Assembly (NCBI GenBank): GCA_035517695.1
Contig: DATIYI010000379.1
Span: 30,033 to 94,032 of the forward strand
Length of the DNA: 64,000 nucleotides
Reading direction: 5' to 3'
DNA from: DATFVJ01 sp035517695
GTDB taxonomy: Bacteria; Actinomycetota; Actinomycetes; Streptosporangiales; Streptosporangiaceae
The notes beneath the pieces were generated by a model that searched no databases, had not been told where the DNA came from, and saw nothing but the letters and a program-made list of their open reading frames with translations. The number at the start of each line of letters is the position of its first letter. Position 1 is the stretch's first letter. Below, piece after piece: positions 53,772-63,397 of the stretch. The position numbers were made by a program, and so were the translations under genes.

Positions 53772-54572
53772 ATGACCAACGACCCAGTGGATGGGGAGCC
53801 GCCGCCGCTCGTGGCTGCCGACCTGGCGCAGGCGCTCATCCGGCCTGGTGGGCTGTGGCGGGAGATCCGGGTAGTGGCCGCCACGGGTTCGACCAACACG
53901 GGCCTGCTCAAGGCCGCCGCGGCCGGAGCCGCCGAGGGCGTGGTTCTGGCGGCCGAGACGCAGACCGCAGGTCGCGGGCGGATGGGCCGTAGCTGGGTGA
54001 GCCCGCCGCGAGCAGCGCTGATCTTCTCGGTGCTGCTGCGCCCCGCGGACGTGCCCGCGAGCCGCCGCGGCTGGGTGCCGCTGCTTACCGGTGTCGCCGC
54101 GGTGTCCGCACTGCGCCGGGTGGCCTCCGTCGACGCCGTCTTGAAATGGCCCAACGACGTGCTCGTGCGGCACAAGAAGCTGGCGGGCATCCTCGCGGAG
54201 CAAAACGGCGGTGCCATCGTCGCTGGCATCGGCATCAATGTCCACACGTCGCCGCCGGGTCCGGCGGGCGCCGCTGCCACCTCGCTCGAGGCGGAAGGAG
54301 CGCCGGTGTCAAGGGACCGGTTGCTGGCGGCCATGCTTTCCGAACTCGAGCACCTTTATCTGCGCTGGGCCCGCGATCCGGACGGATGCGGGCTGCGCGA
54401 GCAGTATCAGAGCATGTGCGACACGATCGGCCGCACGGTCCGGGTGGAACTGCCCGGAGGGCGGGTGCTCGCGGGTACGGCGGCCGACGTCGATGCGCAC
54501 GGGCGGCTCGTGGTCCGGGACGCGGGCTCGCTCACCGCAGTCAGCGCAGGGGATGTCGTGCACGTCCGCTGA
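53772..54572 (+). CDS. birA: biotin-[acetyl-CoA-carboxylase] ligase
   Basis: 266 residues, class I BirA without the DNA-binding domain. Biotinyl-AMP motif GRGRMGRSWVSPPRAAL near residue 70, KWPNDVLV with the catalytic Lys, GGAIVAGIGINVH, and a C-terminal SH3-like domain. Activates biotin and attaches it to the Lys of the acyl-CoA carboxylase alpha subunit (40759-42543). Start chosen at 53772 after AAGGGGGAGCG; an earlier in-frame ATG (53744) lacks a ribosome site. Confidence 0.93.
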   Translation: MTNDPVDGEPPPLVAADLAQALIRPGGLWREIRVVAATGSTNTGLLKAAAAGAAEGVVLAAETQTAGRGRMGRSWVSPPRAALIFSVLLRPADVPASRRGWVPLLTGVAAVSALRRVASVDAVLKWPNDVLVRHKKLAGILAEQNGGAIVAGIGINVHTSPPGPAGAAATSLEAEGAPVSRDRLLAAMLSELEHLYLRWARDPDGCGLREQYQSMCDTIGRTVRVELPGGRVLAGTAADVDAHGRLVVRDAGSLTAVSAGDVVHVR

Positions 54573-54612
54573 TGGCGTTTCGTTTCGCGGCGCGCCATGT
54601 CAACATGAGCGC

Positions 54613-55128
54613 ATGCGCCACGACAGCTCGCTCATTGAGGGCGAACAGTCCGTGTTCATCATGCACCCGCATTGGAAGACGGTCATAGGCCCGATCGTGA
54701 TCCTGGCAGTCGTGGTCGTCGCAGCGGCCGCCGCGCTCGTGCTGATCCCGTTCGGCTCCGCCGCCACAATCGGCCGGGGCGTGGTCGCCGGAATCGCCTT
54801 GATCGTGGCCGCCGTCCTGTCCGGGATCCCCATTCTCCGCTGGCGGACCACGACCTATGAGCTCACCACGAGGCGATTGCGGATGCGGGAGGGGATCTTG
54901 TCCAGGTTCGGCAGGGACATCCCGCTGAACCGGGTCAATGACGTGTCGTTCTCGCACGGCATCATCGACCGGGTGCTCGGATGTGGCAAGCTCGTAGTTG
55001 AGTCCGCCGGGGAACACGGTCAGCTCGTGCTCACTGAGATTCCACAGGTGGAAAAGGTACAGAGCATCCTGTATCAGCTGGTCGAGGAGCAGCAGCAGAC
55101 CGCGACGGCAATGCGGGAGGAACGCTGA
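54613..55128 (+). CDS. PH-domain (YdbS/bPH2) membrane protein
   Basis: 171 residues: a short N-terminus, two membrane helices (VIGPIVILAVVVVAAAAALV, then VVAGIALIVAAVLSGIPIL), and a bPH2 domain (RTTTYELTTRRLRMREGILS, RDIPLNRVNDVSF, LVVESAGEHGQLVLTEIP). In related actinobacteria it neighbours birA and a cyclase gene, as here (the cyclase being a remnant). Function unknown. Confidence 0.85.
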   Translation: MRHDSSLIEGEQSVFIMHPHWKTVIGPIVILAVVVVAAAAALVLIPFGSAATIGRGVVAGIALIVAAVLSGIPILRWRTTTYELTTRRLRMREGILSRFGRDIPLNRVNDVSFSHGIIDRVLGCGKLVVESAGEHGQLVLTEIPQVEKVQSILYQLVEEQQQTATAMREER

Positions 55129-55167
55129 CCGCCGGTCAGCCCGGGCTCAGAACCTGAGCAGGCCCGG

Positions 55168-55654
55168 GTGGTGAGGGTGCCGCCCGGGGAGGTGAGCGGT
55201 ACGGATCCGCGGGAGCTGCCGGAACCGGCGCGGATCGAGGAGTTGCTGCTCGGCCGAGGCCCCGCTGCACGCGCGAACGGACCGCCGCCCTGGCCGGCCT
55301 GGACTTCGAGTTCGCGAGGCGCCTGCGACGAGCGCTCGGTTTCGCTGAACTCCCTGCTGATGCCACGGCTTTCACCGAGAAGACGTCGCGGCCGCGCGGA
55401 TCACGGCCGAGCTGCGGACCCGGGGCGCGTTGGGTGACGATCCGGTCCTGCCGGTGATGGGTGACGTCTTCGGCACTACCGTGAACCTGGCGAGCCAGCT
55501 CACGTCGCTTGCGCGGCCAGGCACGGTGCTCGTGGACGAGCACATGGCCGAGGTCCTTGCGCCTGGCAGTTTTGAGCTGACCCAGATCCTGCCCAGGCCA
55601 GCCCGTGGCCTTGGCCTGGTCCGGCCATACGTGCTCCGCACCAACATCAGCTGA
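55168..55654 (+). pseudogene. adenylate/guanylate cyclase remnant with internal deletion
   Basis: The GTG at 55168 opens ELPEPARIEELLLG; a shifted frame continues ERTAALAGLDFEFARRLRRA and LGFAELPADATAFTEK, the N-terminal pH-sensing domain of Rv1264-like class III cyclases. Then ITAELRTRGALG joins directly to GDDPVLPVMGDVFGTTVNLA, SQLTSLARPGTVLVDEHMAE and the family C-terminus ARGLGLVRPYVLR. Most of the catalytic domain is deleted, and at least two frameshifts occur. It lies after the PH gene, where the intact cyclase is found in relatives. Confidence 0.85.
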
Positions 55655-55819
55655 CCAGCCGCGCCCCAGCCCCGGTGGATACCGGTCAGCTGAGGTTTCA
55701 CCCGGCCGGGATGAGGCGGTCCGTTGCTGCGGTTGCGAGGCTGCGCGCGACGCTGCGATCGGGCGCCCACCCTGACGCGCTCACTTGTGCCCGCAGCGGG
55801 GACAAGCCAGGAGGGCGCG

Positions 55820-57637
55820 ATGAGCGAGCCGCGATTCGAGGACCGTACCGACTTCGACGATGCGGAAAGAGGCAAGATCGGCGCGCTCGAACCTTGCGTG
55901 GTGAAGGCCGCCAACGGCCGAGTGGTCTGGGACAACGATGCCTACTCGTTCCTGTCAGGGCCGTGCCCGGACAGCGCGAACCCCAGCCTGTGGCGGCAGT
56001 CCCAGCTGTGTGCGGAGCAGGGTCTTTATCACGTGGCTGAGGGGATCTTCCAGGTGCGCGGCCTCGACCTGTCGAACATTTCCTTTGTCGAGGGCAGCCG
56101 GGGTGTCATCGTCATCGACCCGCTGATCTCGGTGGAGACGGCGGCCGCCGCGCTCGGCCTCTACCGTGCGCACCGTGCCAGCGCTGTCGACCGACCGGTC
56201 ACTGCCGTGATCTACACCCACTCGCATGGCGACCACTTCGGCGGCGTCCGCGGTGTGGTGCCGACCGGCGCTGACGTCCCGATCATCGCCCCGGCGGGGT
56301 TCCTCGAGCATGCGATCAGCGAAAATGTCTACGCGGGTACGGCGATGACCCGTCGCGCGGTCTACATGTATGGCCCGGAGCTCGAGCATGGGCCTGGCGG
56401 GCAGATCGGTTGCGGTCTCGGCCAGACGACCTCGACCGGCACGATCTCCTTGATCCCGCCCACCCTGGACATCACCCGCACCGGCCAGGAGGAAGTGGTG
56501 GACGGGGTGCGGATCGTCTTCCAGCTCACCCCCGGGACCGAGGCGCCTGCGGAGATGAACTTCCACTTCCCCGAGCGGCGTGCGGTGTGCATGGCCGAGA
56601 ATGCCACGCACAACCTGCACAACCTGCTCACCCTGCGCGGCGCCGTGGTGCGTAACCCGCATACCTGGGCGAACTACCTCACCGAGGCGCTCGCGCTTTT
56701 CGCAGGAAAGTCCGACGTGCTCTTCGCCTCGCACCACTGGCCCACATTTGGCCAGGACCGGATCGCCGCGTTCTTGACCCAGCAGCGGGACCTATACGCC
56801 TACCTGCACGATCAGACCCTGCGGATGCTCAACCAGGGCTACACGGGCATCGAGATCGCCGAGATGATCGAACTGCCGCCCGCGCTGCGGGCTGCTTGGC
56901 ACGCGCGCGGTTACTACGGCTCGGTCAGCCACAACGTCAAGGCCATCTACCAGCACTACCTGGGCTGGTTCGACGGCAACCCCGCACACTTGTGGGAACA
57001 CCCGCCAGCCGAGTCAGCGGGCCGTTACGTCGAGTGCATGGGCGGCACGGAGGCGGTCATCAGCAAGGCACGCGGCTACATTTCCGGCGGGGACCTCCGC
57101 TTTGCCGCGCAGCTACTCAATCATGCCGTGTTCGCCGATCCGAGCAGCGTGGCTGCGAGGTCCCTGCTGGCCGAGGTGTACGAAAGGCTGGGCCATGGGG
57201 CGGAGAACGGCACCTGGCGCAACTTCTACCTGCAAGGTGCGCAGGAACTGCGGGGCAAGCTGGCCGCAACCGACATCGACACGATGGGTCCCGATCTTTT
57301 TGCCGCGCTCACCGTCGAGCAGGTCTTCGACTCACTCGCCATCCGCGTCAATGGGCCTAAGGCGTGGGATATCGACGTGACCATCGACTGGAAGTTCACC
57401 GACCTGAGTCAGCAGGTCAGGCTGCGGCTCGCGAACGGCGTCCTGGTGCAGTCCACCGCGCCGCCTGACGCCGGTGCGGCCGATCTGACCCTTGCGCTGA
57501 CCAAGCCGCAGCTACTTAAGATGATCGCCACCCAGAGCCTGGACGGCATCCAGATGGACGGCGACCCGCGACACCTCGCCACCCTGCTCGGCGTGCTCGA
57601 CAGCCCCAACAGGCAGTTCGCGATCGTCACGCCGTGA
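55820..57637 (+). CDS. SdsA1-like alkyl sulfatase (class III)
   Basis: 605 residues. Metallo-beta-lactamase domain with YTHSHGDHFGGVRGV near residue 135 and further ligands in ENATHNLHNLLTLRG and HHWP; then the alkyl-sulfatase dimerisation domain (RGYYGSVSHNVKAIYQHYLGWFDG) and a C-terminal SCP2-like lipid-binding domain. Known enzymes hydrolyse primary alkyl sulfates such as SDS to alcohol and sulfate. No signal peptide is visible, unlike Pseudomonas SdsA1. The ATG follows AGGAGGG. Confidence 0.93.
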   Translation: MSEPRFEDRTDFDDAERGKIGALEPCVVKAANGRVVWDNDAYSFLSGPCPDSANPSLWRQSQLCAEQGLYHVAEGIFQVRGLDLSNISFVEGSRGVIVIDPLISVETAAAALGLYRAHRASAVDRPVTAVIYTHSHGDHFGGVRGVVPTGADVPIIAPAGFLEHAISENVYAGTAMTRRAVYMYGPELEHGPGGQIGCGLGQTTSTGTISLIPPTLDITRTGQEEVVDGVRIVFQLTPGTEAPAEMNFHFPERRAVCMAENATHNLHNLLTLRGAVVRNPHTWANYLTEALALFAGKSDVLFASHHWPTFGQDRIAAFLTQQRDLYAYLHDQTLRMLNQGYTGIEIAEMIELPPALRAAWHARGYYGSVSHNVKAIYQHYLGWFDGNPAHLWEHPPAESAGRYVECMGGTEAVISKARGYISGGDLRFAAQLLNHAVFADPSSVAARSLLAEVYERLGHGAENGTWRNFYLQGAQELRGKLAATDIDTMGPDLFAALTVEQVFDSLAIRVNGPKAWDIDVTIDWKFTDLSQQVRLRLANGVLVQSTAPPDAGAADLTLALTKPQLLKMIATQSLDGIQMDGDPRHLATLLGVLDSPNRQFAIVTP

Positions 57638-57674
57638 CCGTCCGTTACTGCACCTGTAGCGGCCGGCAGGACAC

Positions 57675-57935
57675 ATGGGCCAGGCAATCGGAGGGTCGTT
57701 GCCGCTCGCGATCGGCATCGCGCTCAGCCCGATCCCGATTATCGCGGTGGTACTGATGCTTACCACGCCACGGGCCAGGGCCAACGGTCCTGCGTTCGTG
57801 CTCGGCTGGCTGCTCGGGCTGCGCCGTGGGAGCGCTTGTGCTCGCGGTCGCCGGTCCGGCTGATGCGGGCAGCACCGGTGAGCCCGCGACCTGGGTGAGC
57901 AGGCTCAAGATCGCGCTTGGCGCGGGTTTGCCGCG
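57675..57935 (+). pseudogene. GAP-family membrane protein remnant
   Basis: MGQAIGGSLPLAIGIALSPI leads to IIAVVLMLTTPRARANGPAF and VLGWLLGL in one frame, then after a one-base shift GALVLAVAGPADA and GEPATWVSRLKIALGAGL. This is the first 85 or so residues of the actinobacterial GAP transporter family. The remainder (four helices) is missing, and the sequence runs into the 3' end of the HMG-CoA lyase gene. Confidence 0.75.
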
Positions 57936-57995
57936 TGTCGCGGCCGCGCAGCCGTTCAGGATCATGCTCTTGTCACCAGCCACCGATAGTGATCG

Positions 57996-58910
57996 CTACA
58001 CCGGGACGGTCCGTGTGCGCGGCCCGGCGCGCAGTACCTGCGATGGCAGCGTGTGCCCGACGATCCGCTCGGCCTCCGCGGCCACGCCGATCAGCCGCTC
58101 CAGGTCGACGCCGGTGGCCACGCCCATGTCCTCGACCATGTACACGAGTTCCTCGGTGGCGATGTTGCCTGTCGCGCCCGGCGCGTACGGACAGCCGCCG
58201 AGCCCACCGACAGAAGCGTCGAAGTCTGCCACGCCCATGTCGAGCGCGGCGAGCACGTTGGCCAGGCCAGCTCCCCGGGTGTTGTGGAAATGCAGGTTGA
58301 GCGGCACATCCGGGTGCTGCGACCGGAACGCACCTACCAGTTCCCGCACCCGGCACGGCGTCGCCATCCCCGTGGTGTCGCCGAACGACGCGGAATCCGC
58401 GCCGTCCGCGACCGCCCGCCCGGCCACGGCGGTGACCCGCTCGACCGGGACGTCGCCCTCGTATGGGCAGCCCCACGCGGTGGAGACGATCACCTGGCAG
58501 GTCGCGCCCCGGCTGTGCGCCAGGTCGATGAGCTGCGAAATATCGTCCAGCGACTGCGCGGTGGACCGGTTCACGTTCTTGCGGTTGTGGGTGTCGGACG
58601 CGGACACGAACGCTTCGAGTTCGGTGAATCCCGCGTCGAGTGCGCGCTGCGCGCCGCGCAGGTTAGGCACCAGCGCCGAGTACCTGACCTGGTCCGCGCG
58701 GCTGACCTGCTTCCACACGTCGTCGGCGTCGGCCATCTGCGGAATCGCCCGCGAGTGCACGAACGACACCGCTTCGATCCGCCCCACGCCGGTCGCGGAA
58801 AGCGCATCGATCAGCGCCACCTTGGCGCCGGTGCCGACCGGATCCTCGTTCTGCAGCCCGTCACGCGGCCCGACCTCGCGCAGTGAGATCCGGGCGGGAA
58901 GATCACTCAC
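57996..58910 (-). CDS. hydroxymethylglutaryl-CoA lyase
   Basis: 304 residues of the HMGL-like TIM barrel; splits HMG-CoA to acetoacetate and acetyl-CoA, the last step of leucine breakdown. Substrate Arg in SLREVGPRDGLQNE, metal His pair NLHFHNTRG, and the catalytic Cys loop GGLGGCPYAPGATGNIATEE. The GTG at 58910 is four bases after the stop of the enoyl-CoA hydratase gene, so both are on one transcript. An in-frame upstream extension has no homology. Confidence 0.93.
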   Translation of the reverse strand: MSDLPARISLREVGPRDGLQNEDPVGTGAKVALIDALSATGVGRIEAVSFVHSRAIPQMADADDVWKQVSRADQVRYSALVPNLRGAQRALDAGFTELEAFVSASDTHNRKNVNRSTAQSLDDISQLIDLAHSRGATCQVIVSTAWGCPYEGDVPVERVTAVAGRAVADGADSASFGDTTGMATPCRVRELVGAFRSQHPDVPLNLHFHNTRGAGLANVLAALDMGVADFDASVGGLGGCPYAPGATGNIATEELVYMVEDMGVATGVDLERLIGVAAEAERIVGHTLPSQVLRAGPRTRTVPV

Positions 58911-58914
58911 GGTG

Positions 58915-59721
58915 TCACTCTCCTGACCCTGCTGCCCACTTAGGGCGCCTTTTCTCATTGAACGCCGCGATGCCCTCTTTTCTGTCCGCGGACAGTGCTG
59001 CGGTCCGCCAAGCGGCGTCCTCGATGTCCAGGCCAGCCTCCAGTCCGATACCCCAGCCCTGCCGAAGGGCACGCTTAGCAGCCTTAACGGCTACCGCGGA
59101 GTTACCCGCGATCTGCCCGGCGAGGTCGAGTGCGGTCGTGCGCGCAGTCCCCGCTCGCACTCGCCTGTCCACCAGGCCGAGCCGCTCGGCCTCCGCGATG
59201 TCCACCCGGCGGCCGGTCAGTACCAGGTCGGCGGCCCGTGCCGTGCCGAGCCTGCGCAGCGCAAGCTGGGTGCCGCCACCCCCTGGCACCAGGCCGACGG
59301 TCGTCTCTGGCAGGCCGAACACGGCCGTCTCGTCCGCCACGATGAGGTCGCACGACAGCGCAAGCTCGCACCCGCCGCCCAGGGCGTAGCCGGCGACCGC
59401 GGCCACGGCGGGCTGCGGCAGGCCGAGCACCGCGCCGAACACACCGCGAAAGGCGTGCCGCTGCGCCATGACCTCCTGGTCGCTCATGGCGTTTCGCTCC
59501 TTGAGGTCCGCGCCCACGCAGAACGCGCGGTCACCCGAGGCGCTCAGCACGACGGCACGCGTGCCGTCGCTACCCTGGTCACTCGCGACCTGAGAGCATG
59601 TGTCGGTGAGCTGCGCTGCCAGGTCGGTGCTGATCGCGTTGAGCGCGCCGGGTCTGTTCAGCACGATCTCGGTGACACCGAGGTGGTCCGCCGAGTGCCG
59701 ATGGATGGTAACGAGATCCAT
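58915..59721 (-). CDS. enoyl-CoA hydratase/isomerase, likely methylglutaconyl-CoA hydratase
   Basis: 268-residue crotonase. Oxyanion loops CVGADLKERNAM and VAGYALGGGCELALSCDLIV; catalytic Glu region FGLPETTVGLVPGGGGTQ. By neighbourhood (HMG-CoA lyase after it, a methylcrotonyl-type carboxyltransferase divergent from it) the likely reaction is hydration of 3-methylglutaconyl-CoA in leucine degradation. Leaderless start: TAGCCT (59728-59733) six bases before the ATG. Confidence 0.88.
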   Translation of the reverse strand: MDLVTIHRHSADHLGVTEIVLNRPGALNAISTDLAAQLTDTCSQVASDQGSDGTRAVVLSASGDRAFCVGADLKERNAMSDQEVMAQRHAFRGVFGAVLGLPQPAVAAVAGYALGGGCELALSCDLIVADETAVFGLPETTVGLVPGGGGTQLALRRLGTARAADLVLTGRRVDIAEAERLGLVDRRVRAGTARTTALDLAGQIAGNSAVAVKAAKRALRQGWGIGLEAGLDIEDAAWRTAALSADRKEGIAAFNEKRRPKWAAGSGE

Positions 59722-59727
59722 GGCCGC

Positions 59728-59854
59728 AGGCTACCGGTGCGCGCGCCGCCAGCCGATGGCTGCGCCGCCGCCATCCCCCATGACCGCCGCCATCCCCCCA
59801 TAGCCGTGAATGTGCCATTCAGGGTCGGGCATGGTTTCGCGCAGTCGGTACGCT
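59728..59854. promoter_or_regulatory. divergent leaderless promoters of the leucine-degradation genes
   Basis: The minus strand has TAGCCT (59728-59733) six bases before the hydratase ATG; the plus strand has TACGCT (59849-59854) seven bases before the carboxyltransferase GTG. Between them a 14-bp direct repeat (CCGCCGCCATCCCC twice, about 59762-59800) could bind a shared regulator. No regulator gene is adjacent. Confidence 0.5.
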
Positions 59855-59861
59855 CGCCATC

Positions 59862-61442
59862 GTGGACTCAGCATCCGGCCATTCCCCTGACAGCCGTGAC
59901 CCCGAGATCAGTGACGCACCGGGCCACCCGCACCTGGCGAAGCTGCGCGAGCAGATCGAGCGGGGAGGCGCGCCGAAGTATCACGAAGCCGCGGAGGCGC
60001 GCGGCAAGATGTTCGCCCGCGACCGGATCGCGCTACTCATCGACGCGGGCAGTTTCACCGAGGACGCGCGGTACGCGAACGCCGCCGCGGGTGACCTGCC
60101 CGCCGACGGTGTGGTGACCGGTACCGCCACCATCGGGGGCCGGCCGGTTGCGCTGATGGCGAACGACTCCACGGTCAAGGCGGGCTCGTGGGGCGCCCGG
60201 ACGGTTGAAAAGATCATCCGTATCATTGAAAGGGCCTACCGGGCCGCGATTCCGATGGTCTACCTGGTCGACTCGGCCGGCGCCCGGATCACCGACCAGG
60301 TGGAGATGTTCCCCGGGCGGCGCGGTGCGGGGAAGATCTTCCATACCCAGGTGCGGGCCTCGGGCTCGGTGCCGCAGGTCTGCGCGCTGTTCGGCCCGTC
60401 CGCGGCCGGCGGTGCCTACATCCCAGCCTTCTGCGACTTCGTGGCAATGGTGGACGGTAACGCCTCCATGTACCTCGGCAGCCCTCGCATGGTGGAGATG
60501 GTGGTCAAGGAGAAGACCACGCTCGAGGAGATGGGCGGCGCGCGGATGCACTGCTCGGTCTCCGGCTGCGGCCACTACCTGGCGAAGGATGAGCCAGACG
60601 CGATCGGCGCGGTGCGACGCTTCCTGTCGTATCTGCCTGCCAGCTGGCAAGGCCGCCCGCCGCCGGTTGCGCCGCGCGAGGCGAAGCAAGCCGACCTGCG
60701 TGCCCTCGTGCCCGTCAGCGAGCGGCAGGCCTATGACATGCGCAAATACCTCGCGGGACTGGTGGACGAGGGATCGCTGTTCGAGGTGCACGCGCTCTGG
60801 GCGAAGGAGCTAGTTGTCGGGTTCGCCCGGCTTGCAGGAGAGGTCGTCGGCGTTGTGGCCAACAACCCGATGTTCAAGGGCGGCGTGCTCTTCGTGGACT
60901 CGGCCGATAAAGCGACCAGGTTCATCCAGCTGTGCGACGCCTTCAACGTACCGCTGCTCTTCCTCGCCGACGTGCCAGGGTTCATGGTGGGCACCGCGGT
61001 GGAGAAGCAGGGCATCATCAGGCACGGCGCGAAGATGATCAGCGCGGTGTCCGAGGCGACCGTGCCGAAGTTCTGTGTGGTGGTGCGCAAGGCCTACGGC
61101 GCCGGCCTGTACGCGATGGCAGGGCCCGGTTTCGATCCTGACGCGACGCTGGCGCTGCCGACCGCGAAGATCGCGGTGATGGGCGCAGAGGCGGCGATCA
61201 ACGCCGTGTACTACAACAAGCTCGCGGCGTGGGGCGGCGAGGCCGAGCGGGAGCGGGAGACGCAGCGGCTTCGCGCCGAATACGAGGAAGACATCGACGT
61301 GCTCAGGCTCGCAGGCGAGCTAGTGGTGGACGACGTCGTCGAGCCTGAGGACCTGCGGGGCGAGCTGATCAGGCGGCTGGCCGCCGCGCGCGGTAAGAAC
61401 CGGGACTTTTCCCGGCGCAGGCACGGCGTCACCCCGGTGTGA
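59862..61442 (+). CDS. acyl-CoA carboxyltransferase beta subunit, likely methylcrotonyl-CoA
   Basis: 526 residues. Carboxyltransferase motifs: GKMFARDRIALLIDAGSFTE, VDSAGARITDQVEMFPGRRG, FGPSAAGGAYIPAFCDF, and ADVPGFMVGTAVEKQGIIRH followed by KAYGAGLYAMAG. It differs clearly from the beta subunit at 43936 (no acidic tail, different central loop) and lies divergent from the hydratase/HMG-CoA lyase pair, which suggests methylcrotonyl-CoA carboxylase beta (LiuB-like). No separate alpha subunit is next to it, so it may use the AccA3-like subunit at 40759. GTG start, seven bases after TACGCT. Confidence 0.88.
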   Translation: MDSASGHSPDSRDPEISDAPGHPHLAKLREQIERGGAPKYHEAAEARGKMFARDRIALLIDAGSFTEDARYANAAAGDLPADGVVTGTATIGGRPVALMANDSTVKAGSWGARTVEKIIRIIERAYRAAIPMVYLVDSAGARITDQVEMFPGRRGAGKIFHTQVRASGSVPQVCALFGPSAAGGAYIPAFCDFVAMVDGNASMYLGSPRMVEMVVKEKTTLEEMGGARMHCSVSGCGHYLAKDEPDAIGAVRRFLSYLPASWQGRPPPVAPREAKQADLRALVPVSERQAYDMRKYLAGLVDEGSLFEVHALWAKELVVGFARLAGEVVGVVANNPMFKGGVLFVDSADKATRFIQLCDAFNVPLLFLADVPGFMVGTAVEKQGIIRHGAKMISAVSEATVPKFCVVVRKAYGAGLYAMAGPGFDPDATLALPTAKIAVMGAEAAINAVYYNKLAAWGGEAERERETQRLRAEYEEDIDVLRLAGELVVDDVVEPEDLRGELIRRLAAARGKNRDFSRRRHGVTPV

Positions 61443-61510
61443 ACCGCCGAGCAGGGCGGGCGGCCCTGGGCAGCCACCTCACCGCCTTGATCATTGGCCC
61501 GTTGGTGGCG

Positions 61511-61801
61511 CTAGAGTGCCACCAACCGGCCAACCACGACGGTGCGTAAGTTCGTGGGCTCGGCCGTTACAGGCACGTCCACCGCCGCCGCGATGCGTGC
61601 AATTGCCGCGAATGCAACGTCAGGCGGCATCTCGCCGTTGTCGGCATGGCCGAGGCTTGCGGCGACGGCGGCACTTGTCGTCGCCACCACGGGCGGCCCA
61701 GAAGCGGCCACAACAACGGCGGACGGCGGATCCCACACGTTGGCGAGCAGCAGCGGCTGGCCGGGTACGTGCAGCGACCTGAGCCGCACCGCGTCACGCA
61801 T
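61511..61801 (-). pseudogene. isocitrate lyase/PEP mutase-family N-terminal fragment
   Basis: Minus-strand frame reads RLRSLHVPGQPLLLANVWDP, then PSAVVVAASGPPVVATTSAA, VAASLGHADNGEMPPDVAFA and AIARIAAAVDVPVTAE before losing homology and stopping. This is the first 80 or so residues of the PEP-mutase-type ICL superfamily (LHVPG.PLVLPNAWD...ATSSAAVA). The catalytic DxE/KKCGH part is absent. Confidence 0.75.
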
Positions 61802-61917
61802 GGCGCCTCCTGTACCTCATGCGTATGTCGATCCGGGTGCATGTGGGCCATGTGCCGACCCTACGGGAATGCCGGTGTGCGCGATGGGCTGCGCCCGCGC
61901 AGCGGATACTGGATTTC

Positions 61918-63189
61918 ATGCTCGGCCCAGACCCTGGCCACGGCCGTCTGGCAAGGAAAGACCGGTTACCCAGCGGAAGGGTCGCACCGATGGCAGGGGC
62001 ACCGATGGCAGGGGCACCGATGGCGGGCGCACCGAAGGCAGGCGCGGTGCCAGAGGTCAGCAGGAACCAGGTGCTGGCCTACCGGGTGGCCGCTCACGAG
62101 CTGGATCGGGCCAAGAGCAGCGCACACGACCTTGCCGTATTGGATCTTGGCGTGCAGGACACGCCGTACGGCTCGGCGTGGCTCGCGCTCGCGGCCCGGA
62201 TGGCCTCGCCGGTGCCCGAGGACCGGCTTGCGCTCGTGTGGTCGATCCGTGGCGCTCCGCACCTGCATAGGCGGGCCGGCCTGGCCACGCTCGCAGCGGC
62301 ATTGTGGCCGCTCAGCGACGCCGACGCGACAGCCCGCATCGCGGACTCGCACATCAAGGAGGGTGCCAGGTTCGGCATGGCCGCTTTCACCGCCGTGGCA
62401 CGGGCGATGCGCGCGGTCGTCGGGGGCATCGATGGGAAGCCGCTCGCCAAGGGAGTCGTCAGCGCGGCGGTGAGCAGCCAGGTGCCGGCGGCGCTGACCT
62501 ACTGGTGCAAGGGCTGTCAGGCGCAGCACATTTCAGGCGGCCTGTTTCAGCAGGCAGGGCTGCCAGCAGGGGTGCAGCTTGCGTCGCCTGAGCTGGCGCC
62601 TGGCGCGCAGGGATCTGGGTCAAGACCCGCTACCCGATTGGCGCCGATCGGCGGCTGGCCCGGCGTGCCGGCCGTCGCAGCGGGCACCGGCTCTGTGATT
62701 GCCACCTACCTCCGGCTGCTCGGCCCGGCCACCCGGGCGGAGGTGGCGAAATTCCTCGGCACCACCCAGGCCGAGGTGCGGCGGGCGTGGCCCGACGGCC
62801 TGGCCGAGATACGGGTCGACGGCCGCCGCGCCTGGCTGCCAGGCGACCGCGTCGATGCTCTTCGCTCCGCAACCGCGCCACGCCTGGTACGGATGCTTCC
62901 CCCTGCTGACCCGTTCCTGCAGGCACGCGACCGCGGGTTGCTGGTGCCTGACCGCAGCCGCCAGGCGGCCGTGTGGCAGATCCTGGCCAATCCAGGCGCG
63001 CTGCTTGTGGATAGCGAGGTCGCAGGCATCTGGCGCGCTAGGCTCGCGGGCAAGCACCGGCTGGACATCACGGTCACGCCGTTCGAGGCACTCGACTCGG
63101 CTGCCCGTGCCGCTGTGGAGACCGAGGCCGGCCATGTCGCCGCCGCCCGCGGGGCTGCGGATTTCCGCGTGCTGCTCGCCAGCGAGTGA
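61918..63189 (+). CDS. winged-helix DNA-binding protein (HTH_42 / AlkZ-like family)
   Basis: 423 residues. SRNQVLAYRVAAHELDR near residue 45 and the C-terminal block (RGLLVPDRSRQAAVWQILAN, GALLVDSEVAGIWRAR, DSAARAAVETEAGHVA) match the actinobacterial winged-helix family related to the DNA glycosylase AlkZ. Whether it has glycosylase activity is unknown. The N-terminus has four copies of the repeat APMAG (12-15 bp DNA units, 61988-62040). The ATG at 61918 lies seven bases after GATACT, a fair -10 box. Confidence 0.78.
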   Translation: MLGPDPGHGRLARKDRLPSGRVAPMAGAPMAGAPMAGAPKAGAVPEVSRNQVLAYRVAAHELDRAKSSAHDLAVLDLGVQDTPYGSAWLALAARMASPVPEDRLALVWSIRGAPHLHRRAGLATLAAALWPLSDADATARIADSHIKEGARFGMAAFTAVARAMRAVVGGIDGKPLAKGVVSAAVSSQVPAALTYWCKGCQAQHISGGLFQQAGLPAGVQLASPELAPGAQGSGSRPATRLAPIGGWPGVPAVAAGTGSVIATYLRLLGPATRAEVAKFLGTTQAEVRRAWPDGLAEIRVDGRRAWLPGDRVDALRSATAPRLVRMLPPADPFLQARDRGLLVPDRSRQAAVWQILANPGALLVDSEVAGIWRARLAGKHRLDITVTPFEALDSAARAAVETEAGHVAAARGAADFRVLLASE

Positions 63190-63307
63190 GTCTTATCGCC
63201 CGTAGCGCTGGAATAATCGCCGTTCCTGCGCATGCCCCACACGCGGGGCGGACGCGGCGCGCCGGGGGCAGCGGGCCTGATGCGGACAGGTCAATTCGAG
63301 CGCGGAA

Positions 63308-63361
63308 TAGTATCTGGCCATGACACGCACCCGTGCCGACCTGCGGCGGGACCGGCGTTAG
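63308..63361 (+). promoter_or_regulatory. orphan leaderless promoter and 13-codon ORF
   Basis: TAGTAT (63308-63313), six bases, ATG (63320), then MTRTRADLRRDRR and a TAG at 63359-63361. The promoter is one of the best matches in the window but drives only 13 codons, 36 bases before the integrase stop. It may be the 5' end of a gene cut off by the integrated element. Confidence 0.35.
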
Positions 63362-63397
63362 CGGCCTGCGGGAGCCAGGTGCGGGAGCCTGCGGCGT

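Noticed and set aside
63190..63397. tRNA attachment site beside the integrase
   Set aside because: No cloverleaf, no GGTTCRANNCC T-loop pattern on either strand in this gap.
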